A DNA stretch of 64,000 bases from Luzula sylvatica. Lineage: Eukaryota > Streptophyta > Magnoliopsida > Poales > Juncaceae. Within the stretch, counting starts at the first letter, position 1. The number at the start of each line of letters is the position of its first letter. Positions 22,227 through 38,800 of this stretch are shown in pieces. The stretch is from assembly GCA_946800325.1 (NCBI GenBank), contig OX326960.1, positions 51,021,355 to 51,085,354 on the forward strand. The letters are read 5' to 3'. A program made the translations under genes and the position numbers. The notes below the pieces were generated by a model. That model saw only the letters and a program-made list of their open reading frames with translations. It was not told the DNA's origin and did no database searches.

Positions 22227-22240
22227 TAGTTCATAATATT

Positions 22241-22312
22241 AGGATTAGTGTGCTAACATGTATCCATAAATCACGACAGATTAGTGTGCTAACATGTATC
22301 CATAAATCACGA
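22241..22312. repeat. ~37-bp tandem duplication
   Basis: 'attagtgtgctaacatgtat ccataaatcacgac' occurs twice back to back. Confidence 0.95.
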
Positions 22313-22562
22313 CGTACTTTTTTGTGCCGATACCACACAATGGCAAGCACACAACAAGAACAAAACCTGCACTATTTGTGTGCTAAAAGTAACTAAACAA
22401 CATCCATCACAATCAACATGAAGCTACCAGCTAAAAGAAATTAACAAACAACTTCAAATTACTCATACTTCACCTGTGCAAAATCACATATACTAAGCAA
22501 CACAAAATATAAATTCAAAACAGAAACATCAATTCACCAAAACAACTATTTCATGAACTTAA

Positions 22563-22591
22563 ACAAGCCCGCGCAATTGTGCTAGAGCTAG
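22563..22591 (+). mobile_element. Degenerate Helitron 3' end beside the CRK stop codon
   Basis: GCCCGCGCAATTGTGCTAGAGCTAG|T resembles the hairpin-CTAG end of the Helitron at 9964 but the hairpin is imperfect. It may close the outer Helitron that starts at 13811. It lies 17 bp past the CRK stop, inside the expected 3' UTR. Confidence 0.45.
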
Positions 22592-22608
22592 TATCTACTC
22601 TTTTAAAT

Positions 22609-26199
<3,591 letters not shown>

Positions 26200-26254
26200 G
26201 ATGGGACGAAGGGAGCTAGTGAGAGTCGAGCCGCTTTAATGGGATTTTTTTTTT

Positions 26255-26263
26255 GATATATAG
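26255..26263 (-). promoter_or_regulatory. Candidate CRK TATA box
   Basis: Minus-strand CTATATATC lies about 56 bp upstream of the CRK start codon. A hAT element begins only 22 bp further upstream, so the upstream promoter is now transposon sequence. Confidence 0.5.
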
Positions 26264-26285
26264 CGTCCTGAGGATGTGTTCGAAG

Positions 26286-27046
26286 CAACGATGTAAAAAA
26301 CACAAAAAAACACCGAAAACTTTAGAAAAACGGTGATACGGTAGAAAATCGTATCGTTTTTTACCGTATCGTTTCAAAAAATGGTCAAACGTTTTTTAAC
26401 CGTGCTTGATTTTTTTTGACCGAAAAACGTTTTTTATCCGTTTTACATACTGATTTTTTCTTCTAATTATTTTGGGTCCGAATTTATTTAAATTTTTTGG
26501 CCAGCTATTTTTTTTCCACCGAATCTCCGATTTAGTTCTTCTTCATCTTCACGATAATGCTTGCGATGCTCCATTCTTCCGTTCTTCTTTCGATTGACTA
26601 AATGATGACGACGTCTCAGTTTAATTTGCGACAATGACTGCCTCTTTTTTTTCACAACAAGGATTATTTTTTTCTCCACGAATTATGATTGTGAGTGCTA
26701 ATTTGATTCAATTTTTTAGTCAAATGATTGTGTGTTATGATTGTTTACGTTGATCTAATTATGTGTTAGGATTTGATTATTTTTTATTTTTTATGTGATT
26801 ATTATTATTTTGTTTTGGACTTTTTTGTATGAGAATCAAACAAGTATTTAAATTGTGTGTTAATTGGATTTTATTTCTTGTTCAAATTTTTTGTCTTTAA
26901 ATTTTAATTATAATTGATATAAATATTACCGATTTAAGTTGCCCTTTTTTTTTTACTTTTTTTTGACCGTTTTACGATCGTTTTACGGTAAAACACTAAA
27001 AAGGTGACCGACCGTACCGTACTGTTTTCCGTCATCTACAACATTG
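26286..27046. mobile_element. Small hAT-type element in the CRK promoter
   Basis: Imperfect terminal repeats CAACGATGTA (left) and CAATGTTGTA (right, minus) flank 761 bp. The direct repeats gttcgaag (26278-26285) and gttcgaat (27047-27054) match at 7 of 8 bases, the hAT target-duplication length. Subterminal sequence is rich in 'acggtaaaac', 'gtatcgtttt' and 'accgtaccgt' motifs, as in hAT elements. It encodes nothing. Confidence 0.65.
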
Positions 27047-28149
27047 GTTCGAATGGTCAGTTTTTTGACCATGGATTGAATGGAAATTTGGTTCCAAAGC
27101 AAATAAAAAAAGAGTGTTCGATGCTCATGTGAAATACTTAGTTTTTTACTCTTAAAATTTAAAAAACTGAGATAACTAGCCCAAAAAATAAAGTAATTAT
27201 ATATAACATGCTTTTGCAACAGTATATTGATCCTACGTTGAATATTGTAGTCACGATATAAAATATTTGAACCTAATTCAATTCACACCCTACACATCAT
27301 CATCTGCTGTCAATCATGTTGCGAGAGCATTTTATGTAGAATTACTCCAAAAAATTAGTTTTTAGAAACTCATCTTAAAAAGTAATTGGAATATTATGCT
27401 ATGCCTCCCAATTTCACATAACTTTTATTGATGCTTCACCAATTAAAGTTGGACGAAAACTGTCCCTAATTTGTACTCCAATGTTGTTTTCAATTAATTT
27501 TGTAATTTTAATTTGATTATTTTAATTGAAATTTAATTAATTAGACCATTGATTAGTTTAATTAGAAGTTAATTAATTGAATTGTTAATTATATTTTATT
27601 AATTGAAAGAAGTTTGGGGTGCAAGTTAGATATATTTTTCACCTAACTTTCGTTGGAAACATCATCATGAAAAGTTGAGTGAAATTGGAAAGCATGGTAG
27701 AAGGTCTCAAAGTAATTTTTGGAGAGAGAAATAACACGCTACCCAGAAACCCCCTTTATTTTTTTTTCTCTCTTCAAGACCACCTAAGCCATTAAAATTG
27801 GCGCTAAAATTGGTAGGGTTTTTTTTTTCACAACAAGATGAAGAGGAGTGTTGAATCCGATCTTATCGACATAGAAGCTCGAAAAAAGACTAGAAATTGT
27901 GAGATTTATTCTATTACAATTTCAGATTTTGCAATTTGTGTTGTTTTCATTTGTATGATCGTATCTTTCAAAAAAGACTAGAAAATTGCATATTGTATGT
28001 ACCAGTAAATATTTACCACTAAAAAGACTAAAAATAGCTACCGGTAAATAGGTACGGTAAATAGGTACCAGTAAATAGTACCTAAATGATTTATTAAATG
28101 GACACAATAGTACTTCTTCAATTTCACTACATTTCATAAATTATTTAAT
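27047..28149. other. AT-rich intergenic DNA
   Basis: No gene seen. TTAATTAA-rich sequence lies at 27480-27600 and a small 'ggtaaataggtac' repeat at 28020-28080. Confidence 0.45.
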
Positions 28150-30372
28150 CTTGTTTCTCTTCGGGGAAAGAAAAAGAAATAGCTAGAGCCGAATGGAACG
28201 AAATTCAAATGACGTATTTGATATCTTTGTTAGTGGAGTTTGGAGTAAAAGAGTTTCGTACCGATAATGGATGGAACAATAGAGCTTGGAACGAAATATT
28301 TAGGAAATGGACCGAAATTTTTTCTAATGCCAATTATACAAGAACTCAAGTAAAGGATCAAGAACAACACTTGAAGAAAAAAATTTAAGTCCCTCAAACA
28401 ATTGATGACTAGTAGTGGATTAGGATGGAACAACGAACTTAAAATTGTGGAAGTCGTTGATGGCGTTTGGGAAGACATATTAAAGAAGGGAAATTTTGAA
28501 ATAACCCCCTAACTTTTCTGGAATTTGCAAAAAAATCCCTAACTTTTGAGGAACTAGATAAAAAAAACCTACATGCAAGGTTTCCTTTTCAATTACCCTC
28601 CTATAGAGGTATTTCATGGTATTACAATTTTGTCGGACCAAAATACCCCTCTATTTTCATATTTAAATTTAATAAAGATAATTTTGAATTATTTTATTAA
28701 TTTATAATCACCATAAATATTTCTTAACACATACTAATTTACAAAAATTATATGACATAGACATAATTTTAATCTTTTATTTATTATGTATTTTATCATG
28801 GAAAATTAAAATTAATTAAAGATATGATATAAAAAATATTCCTGAAAATATCTTGACAAATTGATATTATTCTAGTATTTAGTTTTAATGTTCAATAGTT
28901 GTTAATAAAAATAGTTACTAAATAGTATTTCTTACCAAATTAGCAATGCATGAGTGAACGTTAAAACTAGCATTAAAATAATATTGCCGTTAGTTCTAAT
29001 TTCATTAGCTAATTTTATTTCAGCACTTAGTTTTGTAGTAATTATTTTTATTAACAACTATTAACAAATTAGCTAATGAAATCAATACTTATTAATAAAA
29101 ATAGTTACTAAAAACTAGCTAATGAAATAAAAAAATAGTTACAACAAAACGAGCTGCTGAAATTAAAATAGTTGTTGAAGTTAAAATTAACGACAATATT
29201 ATTATAATCATAGTTTTAATTTTCATTCATTCATTGTTAATTTGGCACGAAAAACTATTCAGTAACTATTTTTATTAATAATTATTTAACATTAAAACTA
29301 AATACTAGATAATATTAATTTGTCAAGATATTTACAGGAATATTTTTTATATCATATTTTTATTTATTTTTAGTTTTTTATCATAAAATATATAATAAAT
29401 AAAAGATTAAAATTATGTATATGACATATAGTTTTTTTAAGTTAGTATTTGTTAAAAAATATTTATAGTGATTGTAAATTAATAAATTAATAAAGTAATA
29501 TAAAAATATGTTTATAAAATTTAAAGATGAAGAATAAAGGGGTATTTTGGTCCCAAAAATTGTAATACCATGAAATACCCCTATGGGGGGTAATTGAAAA
29601 GAAAAGCTTGTATGCAGGTTTTTTCTTTTGAGTTTCTTAAAAGTTAGGGTTTTTTTTTGCAAATTCAAGAAAAGTTAGGAGGTTATTTAAAAAAAAATCA
29701 TTAAAGAGTAACAAAGCGGCTCGTCAATGGCACAATAAGTCCATCGATTATTTAATATAGGATGTATAGCCGAAGGATTACTTAAACGAGGATCAAATCA
29801 ATATTGCTCGGCAGAAGATTTAGAATCACATTGCCGTACTCCAAGTTCATCGGTTCATTCGCTTGACGAGTCAGCCCGTTTTCCGTGGGAGGATGACTTC
29901 ATAAATGCTTCTACATTTACCGCCAATGAAGATCCTACTTCGCAACAAGTAATAATAGAATTCGAGCAGCCTCCGGTCATTGATTTGTCGAGTGAAGTGC
30001 CTCTCGAAACACCTCGACCTCAAACTGCCCTTCCACGTATATCTCCAAGTTTACGTTCGACTCGTCCCATATCTAGTAGTCATGATGGACAATCTAGTCG
30101 TGGGGGTAGGAACAAAAATAAAAAGGTAAAGACCAATGCATCGACCTTTTCTCCTTTTAATGAAGATTATTTCATATTTAAGTGAGAGGAGGCAAGTATG
30201 TATATATGTGCTATGAATGAGATGAAAGAAAAAAAAGTGAAATGAAAAGTATGGGATGAATGCGCCAATGAAGGTTTTCGAGGAGTTAGAGGGATTTACA
30301 TTTGATGACTATGATAAAGCAACGACTCTTTTGATGCCAATTGTTTTAATTAAAAGAAAGCCGAGATTGTAA
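28150..30372 (+). pseudogene. Myb/SANT-like DNA-binding-domain gene (Myb_DNA-bind_3 type), broken
   Basis: The reading before the insertion contains LVEFGVKEFRTDNGWNN, AWNEIF, YTRTQVKDQEQHLKKKF, LKQLMTSSGLGWNNE and VVDGVWEDIL, the pattern of the PF12776 domain found in LIMYB-type proteins and in the ORF1 protein of plant PIF/Harbinger elements. After the foldback insertion at 28488-29700 it resumes with NKAARQWHNKSIDYL, an acidic/Ser-rich linker (RFPWEDDF..., to 30185), and a C-terminal EELEGFTFDDYDKA segment to about 30372. There are frameshifts near 28385, a stop in the linker and the 1.2-kb insertion. It may be a dead host gene or a detached Harbinger ORF1. Confidence 0.75.
28488..29700. 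mobile_element. Foldback MULE-type MITE
   Basis: Terminal repeats GGGAAATTTTGAAATAACC (left) and GATTTTTTTTTAAATAACC (right, minus) continue as a long inverted repeat through almost the whole 1.2 kb. Flanking 9-bp repeats attaaagaa (28479-28487) and attaaagag (29701-29709) match at 8 of 9, the Mutator target-duplication length. A relative lies at 54027-54465. Confidence 0.8.
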
Positions 30373-30797
30373 GAGGGGTTTGATATGGTGTCCTTGTTCT
30401 CAATTAAATATTCTTGATCGTTAAACGAGAATGTCTAAATTGATTTTAATTAAACTTCTGGATTGAATCAATTTAATTAATAATTAATTTAGTATGTAAT
30501 TAATTTATTTAAACATTCTCGATTGACGTATCAAGTTATGTTGAGGATACTTCAAAAAATCGAATTTACTCGTATTTTCATATTCGTATCGTATCTTAAA
30601 TCAAATGTGAAATTGTCGTATCGCCGTATCCGATATGTATCGTCGTATGGCGTATCTATACAACACAAGTATCAAGAGTGTTTAAGTGAGAATATGGAGC
30701 ATTGTACATTTTCCCTTTGTAAAATTGACCAATTATTTTCAATTCGGACAACTAACACTTTCGTCACGTAACTTGGTAAAAATAGAACAACTTGATA
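30373..30797. other. Intergenic, with 'cgtatcg' motifs
   Basis: Repeated atcgtatc/cgtatccgatatg motifs at 30575-30660 recall the subterminal motifs of the hAT element at 26286, but no ends were found. Confidence 0.35.
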
Positions 30798-30827
30798 TGG
30801 TATGGAGACTTTTGGAAACCCGAGGAT

Positions 30828-31096
30828 TGTGAAAAGAGGATCTTCTACTACTATGATAAAAGAGACAATATTTCTTGGACTAAAACAATCTTTCTTTTCT
30901 CTCTCTCTAATTTTTTATTATTCTAAAACTCCAAATACAAGACCTATTTATACACCTCAAATGAGATGTTTCATATACCCATAACCCCCACATTTATTCT
31001 AATAAAAACCCTCTCATTACTCTTACAAATTCATAACATACAATATTAAATTCTGAAAATAATAAACTTTAAAATACTAAATTAATAATTTCAACA
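30828..31096 (-). repeat. 3' LTR of inner copia
   Basis: 269 bp; on the minus strand begins TGTTGAAATT and ends TTTTCACA. Contains TATAAATA in GGTGTATAAATAGG. Identical to 35170-35438. Confidence 0.97.
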
Positions 31097-31105
31097 TCCC
31101 CCTTT
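31097..31105 (-). other. Polypurine tract of inner copia
   Basis: AAAGGGGGA on the minus strand, directly adjoining the 3' LTR; primes plus-strand DNA synthesis. Confidence 0.9.
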
Positions 31106-31109
31106 AAAC

Positions 31110-34100
31110 TTAGTATTTTATTCCATCTCGCATCCCTAGCAAATTCTTGAACTTCTCAAATAATTCCACCGTAAGCGGATTCGTGAAGATATCCGCTATT
31201 TGCTCTTTGCTCGCAACATGAGTTAATTCGACTTCATTATTTTTCACATGTTCGCGGATGAAGTGAAACCTCACATCGATATGCTTGCTCCTTTCGTGAT
31301 GAACCGGATTTTTCGCCAACGCAATTGCCGACTTGTTATCGACTAGAATTTCTGTCTTTCCACCTTGTGTTAAATTCATCTCACTTAATAACCTCCTTAA
31401 CCAAATTGCATGACACACACATGACGATGCCGCAACGTACTCCGCCTCACACGTAGATAACGTTACAATTGGTTGTTTCTTCGATAACCACGTAAAAGCC
31501 GTTTCACCCATATAAAATACAAAACCCGAAGTACTCTTTCTATCATCTACATCTCCTCCCCAATCACTATCCGTATACCCGTGTAGGCTAAAATTATTAG
31601 TACGAGTATAAAATAATCCATGAGACATTGTACCTCGGATATATCGCAAAATTCGTTTTATCGCCTTCCAATGAATCGATTTCGGTTCTTCCATGTACCG
31701 GCTCACCAAGCCGACACCATACAAAATATCCGGCCTTGTGCACGTCAAATATCGCAAGCTTCCCACTAAGCTCTTGTACAACCCCGCATCGACCGCCTTG
31801 CCTTCATCCAACCGGGATAATTTCGTGCCGATTTCTACCGGTGTACCAATAGGGTTGCAATCGTCCATTTTAAATTTGCGAAGAATTTCTTTTGCGTAAC
31901 CTTCTTGCGAAACAAAAATACCACCATTACCTTGTTTCACTTCAAGACCGAGAAAATAGGACATAAGTCCCAAATCGGTCATCTCAAATTCTCTTGTCAT
32001 CGCCTTCTTAAAATCGTTCACCATTTGCAGATTATTACCCGTACAAATTAAATCATCAACGTACAAAGCCACAAATAAGAAATCTTCATTTTGTACCTTC
32101 ACATATAGCGCATGTTCGTACGGACATTGGACGAATCCGCATTCCTTGAAATAAGCATCGATTCGTGTATTCCAAGCTCGAGGTGCTTGCTTTAGCCCAT
32201 ACAATGCCTTCTTCAATTTTAGGACCTTGTCTTCATTTCCGGTTTTCACATAACCGGGTGGTTGCTCGATATACACCTCTTCTTCGAGAATTCCGTTCAA
32301 AAAGGCTGACTTGACATCCATTTGGTAAATGTCCCATTTCGATTGTGCCGCCAACGAGATGAGTAGTCGTACTGTTTCCATTCGCGCCACCGGAGCAAAA
32401 ACCTCATCGTAGTCCACACCTTCTTCTTGCTTGTAACCTTTTGCAACAAGTCTCGCTTTGTATCGCTCCACTTCTCCTTGCGCGTTCACCTTTTTCTTGA
32501 AAACCCACTTCACACCAATCGATTTATGACCCTTGGGCAAAGGCACGAGTTCCCAAGTGTCGTTCTTCACAATCGAATTTATTTCTTCATTCATGGCGGC
32601 TCTCCATTTGCTATCGTTAATTGCTTGCTCGAATCGAATAGTTTCGCCTTCCACCAAAAGGCACACCAAATGTAATTCGCTTGTCGCCTCGTATAAATCA
32701 CGCAAACTCCTTACTCGTGGATTTCGCCTCATCGTGTCATCGGGTAAAGATGGGGACGGTTTAGTCGGTGAAACCGGTGGGGATGTCGGATTCATCGGTG
32801 TCGTGATTGTTTCTTCTTCAATTTCTTCTACATGTCGAATCGCCATTTGAGTACTCCAACAACACATGCTTTCTTCATCAACATGCACATCTCGACTAAC
32901 ATGTACCTTTTTGTTAATCGGATCGTAAAGTTTGTACGCCTTGGAATTTTTGTCGTAACCGACGAAAATAAGCTTCACACTTTTATCGTCGAGTTTAATT
33001 CGTTTTTGATCCGGAACATGAGCATAAGCAATACTACCAAATACCTTCAAATGTGACACCGTTGGTTTCCGACCGTACCACGCTTCATGCGGAGTCATTT
33101 TCTCCACGCTCGTTGTTGGACATCGGTTTCGTAAATAAACCGCACAATTAACCGCTTCGGCCCAAAACTCCTTCGGCAAATTCTTGGTTTTGAGCATACT
33201 CCGAACCATGTCGAGAATGGTCCGATTCATTCTTTCTGCCACACCATTTTGTTGAGGCGAGTAAGGCGCCGTCAAGTTACTCCTTATGCCATTCGCTTCG
33301 CAAAAAGAATTAAATTCCGATGATGTAAATTCACCACCTCGATCCGACCTCAACGCCTTGATAAAATTACCACTTTCTTTCTCAACGAGCACCTTAAATT
33401 TCTTGAAAACACTAAACGCCTCGGATTTTTCTTTGAGAAAATAAACCCAAGTTTTTCGTGAAAAATCATCGATGAAAGTAATAAAATAACGACGCTCACC
33501 AAGTGATGTCGGGTTGATTGGACCGCAAATATCAGTGTGTACCAATTCTAGCGTTTTCTTTGCTCGATAGCTCGCTTCTTTCGGAAAACTATTTCGGTGA
33601 TGTTTGCCGAAAACACATCCTTCACAAAATTTGTCGTGGAAGTCGATACTCGGTAGCCCATTCACCATTTCGTGGTTCGCCAATTGTGTAAGACCTCCAA
33701 AGTTGAGATGCCCGAATCGATGGTGCCATAGCCACGACTCGTCTCCAACGCACGCCTTCAAACAAGTCGATTGAACATTCTTTATATTCAATAAGAACAT
33801 TCGGTTTTTCGTCATCTCCACACAAGCTAGCAATTTTTCGTTGTTGTCGTGCAAATACATCGTTTTTCCCTTCATGTTAACCGAATAACCCTTCTCCAAC
33901 AATTGTCCAAGACTCAAAATATTACTCCTCATATCGGGTACATAATACACGTTCGAGATAGATCTTCGACTACCATCTTTTAATTGAACGAGAATTTTAC
34001 CTTCACCTTTCACCTTCACTTTTGATGCGTCGCCGAAAGACACATTGCCGTTGACATTCTCGTCCATCTCGATAAACATGTTTTTGTTACCGCACATGTG

Positions 34101-35153
34101 ATTGCTCGCACCCGTGTCCAAGTACCACACAAAGCCTTTCTCCGGATCGGTCTCCTTGCAAGCAAGTAACACCACATCTTCATTTTCATTTTCTCGATTC
34201 GAAAGATTGACTTTTTCTTCAACCTTCTTATTCCGGCACTCCCATGCATAGTGCCCGAATTTTTCGCAATTATAACATTTTATATCTTTCTTACATTCGG
34301 CGGCGAAATGACCGTACCTCTCACATTTGTAACATTTCTTGTCGGATTTATCGCCTCGTGTACCTCGTCCGCGTCCTCCTTGGAATTTCCAATCTCGCGA
34401 TTCGCCATTTTTGTTATCGCCTCTACCATGACCGCGATTATAACCGCGACCACCACCACGACCTCGACCACCACTCCATGGGCTTTTGTTCTCGTCGGAA
34501 ATTTTGACCTTCGCTTGGAGCGCTTCTTCTAGCAATTCTTGTTTTTTCTTCTTCCTCCTTGTTTCATGGGCCTCCAATGAACCCGTCAACTCATCAACCA
34601 TCATTTTGTCGAGATCTTTCGACTCCTCGATTGCGCAAACAATATTCTCGAAATCATCGGTTAAAGACCGAAGAATTTTTTCGACAATTCGCCCGTCACT
34701 AAGAGTATCACCATTTCTTTTAATTTGATTAGTAATAGTAAGAACTCTTACAATATAGTCGGAAACGCCCTCGGTTTCCTTCATCTTCATCGCTTCGAGC
34801 TCACCTCGAAGTGTTTGTAGGCGAACTTGTTTGACTCTCTCCGCTCCTTTGTAGGCCGTTTTGAGAGTGTCCCACGCCTCCTTTGCCGTATTTGCGTTTG
34901 CGATCGTCTCGAATACCGAATCGTCGACCGATTGATACATGTAGTATAACGCCTTTTTGTCCATCTTTTGTTTTTTCTTTAAAGCTTCCATTGCCCCGGC
35001 TTCCTTCGGAGGTGTCTCCGATTCCTCGCAACCAACTTGCACTATCTCCCATAGATCTTCGGATCCGAGAAGCGCCTTCATTCGAATACTCCAATTGTCG
35101 TAATTCGTTCTTGTTAACCGAGGAAAATTTGATCCGGCCATGTCGTTCACCAT
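31110..35153 (-). CDS. Copia gag-pol polyprotein, 1347 residues, intact
   Basis: A single frame encodes all proteins needed for copia transposition. In order: gag (~1-200, [20 protein letters not shown] start), a Gly/Arg-rich linker, two CCHC zinc knuckles at ~274-287 and ~293-306 ([28 protein letters not shown]), aspartic protease at ~346 ([11 protein letters not shown]), integrase with HHCC zinc binding and DDE residues ([17 protein letters not shown]), reverse transcriptase ([21 protein letters not shown] with the YVDD box) and RNase H ([28 protein letters not shown]). Copia order, integrase before RT, is clear. No stop, frameshift or lost catalytic residue is visible. The start codon is 16 bp past the LTR and overlaps the primer-binding site region. 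Confidence 0.96.
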   Translation of the reverse strand: MVNDMAGSNFPRLTRTNYDNWSIRMKALLGSEDLWEIVQVGCEESETPPKEAGAMEALKKKQKMDKKALYYMYQSVDDSVFETIANANTAKEAWDTLKTAYKGAERVKQVRLQTLRGELEAMKMKETEGVSDYIVRVLTITNQIKRNGDTLSDGRIVEKILRSLTDDFENIVCAIEESKDLDKMMVDELTGSLEAHETRRKKKKQELLEEALQAKVKISDENKSPWSGGRGRGGGRGYNRGHGRGDNKNGESRDWKFQGGRGRGTRGDKSDKKCYKCERYGHFAAECKKDIKCYNCEKFGHYAWECRNKKVEEKVNLSNRENENEDVVLLACKETDPEKGFVWYLDTGASNHMCGNKNMFIEMDENVNGNVSFGDASKVKVKGEGKILVQLKDGSRRSISNVYYVPDMRSNILSLGQLLEKGYSVNMKGKTMYLHDNNEKLLACVEMTKNRMFLLNIKNVQSTCLKACVGDESWLWHHRFGHLNFGGLTQLANHEMVNGLPSIDFHDKFCEGCVFGKHHRNSFPKEASYRAKKTLELVHTDICGPINPTSLGERRYFITFIDDFSRKTWVYFLKEKSEAFSVFKKFKVLVEKESGNFIKALRSDRGGEFTSSEFNSFCEANGIRSNLTAPYSPQQNGVAERMNRTILDMVRSMLKTKNLPKEFWAEAVNCAVYLRNRCPTTSVEKMTPHEAWYGRKPTVSHLKVFGSIAYAHVPDQKRIKLDDKSVKLIFVGYDKNSKAYKLYDPINKKVHVSRDVHVDEESMCCWSTQMAIRHVEEIEEETITTPMNPTSPPVSPTKPSPSLPDDTMRRNPRVRSLRDLYEATSELHLVCLLVEGETIRFEQAINDSKWRAAMNEEINSIVKNDTWELVPLPKGHKSIGVKWVFKKKVNAQGEVERYKARLVAKGYKQEEGVDYDEVFAPVARMETVRLLISLAAQSKWDIYQMDVKSAFLNGILEEEVYIEQPPGYVKTGNEDKVLKLKKALYGLKQAPRAWNTRIDAYFKECGFVQCPYEHALYVKVQNEDFLFVALYVDDLICTGNNLQMVNDFKKAMTREFEMTDLGLMSYFLGLEVKQGNGGIFVSQEGYAKEILRKFKMDDCNPIGTPVEIGTKLSRLDEGKAVDAGLYKSLVGSLRYLTCTRPDILYGVGLVSRYMEEPKSIHWKAIKRILRYIRGTMSHGLFYTRTNNFSLHGYTDSDWGGDVDDRKSTSGFVFYMGETAFTWLSKKQPIVTLSTCEAEYVAASSCVCHAIWLRRLLSEMNLTQGGKTEILVDNKSAIALAKNPVHHERSKHIDVRFHFIREHVKNNEVELTHVASKEQIADIFTNPLTVELFEKFKNLLGMRDGIKY

Positions 35154-35154
35154 G

Positions 35155-35166
35155 GCTCTGATACCA
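35155..35166 (-). other. Primer-binding site of inner copia
   Basis: TGGTATCAGAGC on the minus strand, complementary to the 3' end of initiator tRNA-Met, 3 bp inside the 5' LTR. Confidence 0.95.
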
Positions 35167-35169
35167 CTA

Positions 35170-35438
35170 TGTGAAAAGAGGATCTTCTACTACTATGATA
35201 AAAGAGACAATATTTCTTGGACTAAAACAATCTTTCTTTTCTCTCTCTCTAATTTTTTATTATTCTAAAACTCCAAATACAAGACCTATTTATACACCTC
35301 AAATGAGATGTTTCATATACCCATAACCCCCACATTTATTCTAATAAAAACCCTCTCATTACTCTTACAAATTCATAACATACAATATTAAATTCTGAAA
35401 ATAATAAACTTTAAAATACTAAATTAATAATTTCAACA
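35170..35438 (-). repeat. 5' LTR of inner copia
   Basis: 269 bp, identical to 30828-31096; followed on the minus strand by the primer-binding site. Confidence 0.97.
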
Positions 35439-35768
35439 AGGATTAGGAAATTGGAAAAATGAAATCTTTAGGAGATAGGAAAGTTCTCTATATATTCTTA
35501 TTGCCATGATAGAATGGTAATTAAGGCAATGATTATTTCCTTGTATTATTACCTTGTATTGGGTAGGAGTTCAGCTATAAATAGGGGGCTAGGCAAGAGT
35601 TCTATTCATTCCAAGTAGTACCAACAATTGTATTCTCTCTTTCTCCAGTATAGTGAAATAGTTTGAGCGCCGACGGCCGTGATTTTTTTCATTCGGTGTT
35701 TCCACGTAAAAATACTTGTGTCCGTGTGTTGTTCTTGTGTGTTTGTTTGCGGCGACGATCCTAACAAG

Positions 35769-35780
35769 TGGTATTAGGGC
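35769..35780 (+). other. Primer-binding site of outer copia, variant
   Basis: TGGTATTAGGGC, two mismatches from the canonical tRNA-Met complement TGGTATCAGAGC, just after the 5' LTR. Confidence 0.8.
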
Positions 35781-35807
35781 AAAGGTTAAGGTTCGAGCAG
35801 ACGAGAT

Positions 35808-38800
35808 ATGGACGAGAACAAAGTTTTGGTAAGCCGGTTCGATGGGCGAGACTTCGGTTACTGGAAGATGCAAGTAGAAGCGTTGCTATGCCAGAAGGAC
35901 CTAGAAGAGGCTCTATTCGAGACCAGGCCAGAAAGTATCACGGACGAAGGCAAGTGGAAGAAGATGAACCGCAAGGTGCTAAGCTATATTCAATTATTGG
36001 TGGCCAAGAACGTGGTGTTCAACGTAGCGAAGGAGATGACGGCTTTCAGGATCATGAAGGCGCTGCCCAACATGTACAAGAAACAATCTTCGCTAAACAA
36101 GTTGCACCTGGTGCGCCGTCTTTTCAATCTGCGAATGACGGGGGACGGATCTGTTGCAGAGTATCTAAATAATTTTTCAGGTTATTTCAAACCAATTGGA
36201 CTCTTTCAAATTAAACCTTGGTGATGAGATGAAGGCACTCATGCTATTGTCATCTCTCCCGGAGAGCTGGACGACGAGGGTCGACGTTATCGGCGATAAG
36301 GTGGATCTAACATTTGAGGAAGTGCGAGACTGCATCCTGAATGACGAAATTCGGCGAAAGGAGCAGAGCGAAGCCTCGAGTTCCTCGGGTTCGGCGTTGA
36401 ATTTAGAGAGTCGGGGCCGTGAAGGTCAGAGGAGCAACAACCGCGGGCAAGCCAAGTCGAGAGGACGCAGCAAGTCAAGACCACATGGCGAGTTGGAGTG
36501 TTGAAATTGTGGCAAGAAAGATCACATGAAGCGGGACTGCAAAGCCCCGAGAAAGGAGGAGGTGGAATCGAGTTCTACAAATGCTGTCACCGAGCAGGAC
36601 AGAGACGACACTCTTGTCCTATGTATCGACAGCCCCGTTGAGTCCTGGGTTTCGAACTCGGGCGCATCCTTCCTCTCGACCTCGCAGAAAGATAAGTTCT
36701 TAAATTTCAAGACAGGAGATTTAGGAAAGGTTCATCTAGCAAATGGAAAGCCTTTGAGCATATCAGGCATAGGTGATGCCCAGATAAAATCCAGCAACGG
36801 TTTTAAATGAATCTTGCGAGGAGTTCGGTACATTCCTGGTCTAAAGAAGAGCTTAATATCCGTTGGGCAGATGGATAGTGAAGGCTACAAGACGGTGTTC
36901 GGGAACGGATCGTGGAAGATTGTAAGGGGGGCCATGGTGATAGCGAGAGGTACGAAGACGGGAACCCTCTATCTTACTGATAATAGAGGAGATTGTTTGG
37001 CATTTTCGGGAGCAGCGACTGATCCAATGTTATGGCACAATCGACTCGGTCACATGAGTCACGATGGGATGCAAGTGTTGATTTCGAAGGGGTTGTTACC
37101 GAAGGTAAAATTGGTACAAATCGGTTTCTGTGAGAACTGTGTGCTCGGCAAGCAAAGACGAGTTAGTTTTTTGAAGGCCGGACGAGAACTCAAGATGGAG
37201 AAGTTAAACCTGGTGCATACCGACGTGTGGGGGCCGGCTCCGGTCCAGTCTATCGGCGGGTCACGATACTACGTCACCTTTATCGACGATTCAACCAGGA
37301 AGGTATGGATATATTTTATTAAACACACATCTGACGTGTTTAATATGTTCAAAAGGTGGAAGGCAGAAGTCGAGATCGAGACCGGCTTGAAGCTGATATG
37401 CTTAAAGTCGGATAATAGAGGGGAGTACGACAGTGCAGAGTTCAGAGGATTTTGCGTGAAACAGGGAATCAAGCAAATTCGGACGGTTCCAAATCGACCT
37501 CAGCAGAACGGAGTGGCAGAATGCATGAATCAAACTCTGAATGAATGGGCGAGGGCGATGCGATTGCACGCTTGATTGTCGAAGATGTTCTGGGCAGAAA
37601 CGGTTTGCACGACCGCATACCTTATCGATCGTACTCCGATGAAATCCCTAAACTTCGAGCTACCTGAAGAGAAGTAAAAATATTTCTCTTAGCCATTTGC
37701 GAATTTTTGGGAGCATCTCGTATGTCCATATTGATGCAGAGAAGAGGGACAAACTAGACACGAAGGCTCAAAGATGTGTGTTTATTGGTTACGGATCGAA
37801 TTACTTCGGTTATCGATTTTGGATCGAGGAAGGTCGAAAAATAATTCGGTCAAGAGACGCAACCTTTATGGAAGAAGAACTCTACAAGAACATATTCGGT
37901 TCCAGAGGCGAATCGAAATCGGAGAAGAGTGTCTATCAAATTCCGAGCAATGATTAGTCGAGCGAGCCCGAGAAAAATGAGTTTTCAGTCCAGGATGTGA
38001 CTGAAAATGGGCATGAAGACGTGCCTGAAATCGCGCAAGACGAAAGCCCAGAAACTCCGATTTTGAGATGATCAGGCCGGAGAATTAAGCCTACAAACCG
38101 TTATTCACCATCACTCCATCATTTGCTGCTAACCGATTCGGGTGAACCAGAAGGCTATCGAGAGGCGGTACAGGGAGGTGATTCGGTCCAGTGGGAGCGC
38201 GCGATGAAGGAGGAGATTGAGTCTCTCATGAAGAACAATACTTGGGAAATGACCCGGTTGCCAGATGGCAAGAAGGCACTGCAAAACAAATGGGTCTACC
38301 GAGTGAAGGACGAGTCAGACGACAGCAAGAAATACAAGGCGACGCTGGTAGTCAAGGGGTTTCTTCAGAAGAAGGGAATCGACTACACGGAGGTGTTCTC
38401 GCCGGTGGTGAAGCTGACGACTATTCGCACGGTGTTAAGTATTGTAGCAGCGGAGGATTTGCACCTCGAGCAAATGGATGTCAAGACAGCGTTCCTTCAT
38501 GGCGATTTGGAGGAGGGCATCTATATGGTGCAACCTGAAAGTTTCGAGATCCCGGGAAAGGAGGATCTTGTGTGCATGCTTAAGAAAAGCTTGTACGGTT
38601 TAAAGCAGGCTCCAAGACAGTGGTACAAGAAGTTCGACAAGTTCATGTGTGATCGTGATTTTCGCAGGGGTGACACCGACCATTGTTGGTACTACAAGAG
38701 CAGTGGAGAAACATACATTATATTGCTTTTGTATGTTGATGATATGCTCATTGCTGGTGCGAGCATGAGGGAGATTGACAAGCTCGAGAGGGAGTTGTCG

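Larger units (their letters stand above)
30828..35438 (-). mobile_element. Inner Ty1/copia element, structurally intact and young
   Basis: Complete 4611-bp element on the minus strand, inserted into the outer element's 5' LTR. It has two 269-bp LTRs that are identical by eye, a 5-bp target duplication AGGAT (30823-30827 and 35439-35443), a tRNA-Met primer-binding site, a polypurine tract and one uninterrupted gag-pol frame. Identical LTRs mean insertion too recent for visible divergence. Confidence 0.97.

Noticed and set aside
34244..34728. Plus-strand frames opposite the copia gag
   Set aside because: Antisense shadows of an intact gag-pol with unmistakable domains on the minus strand.
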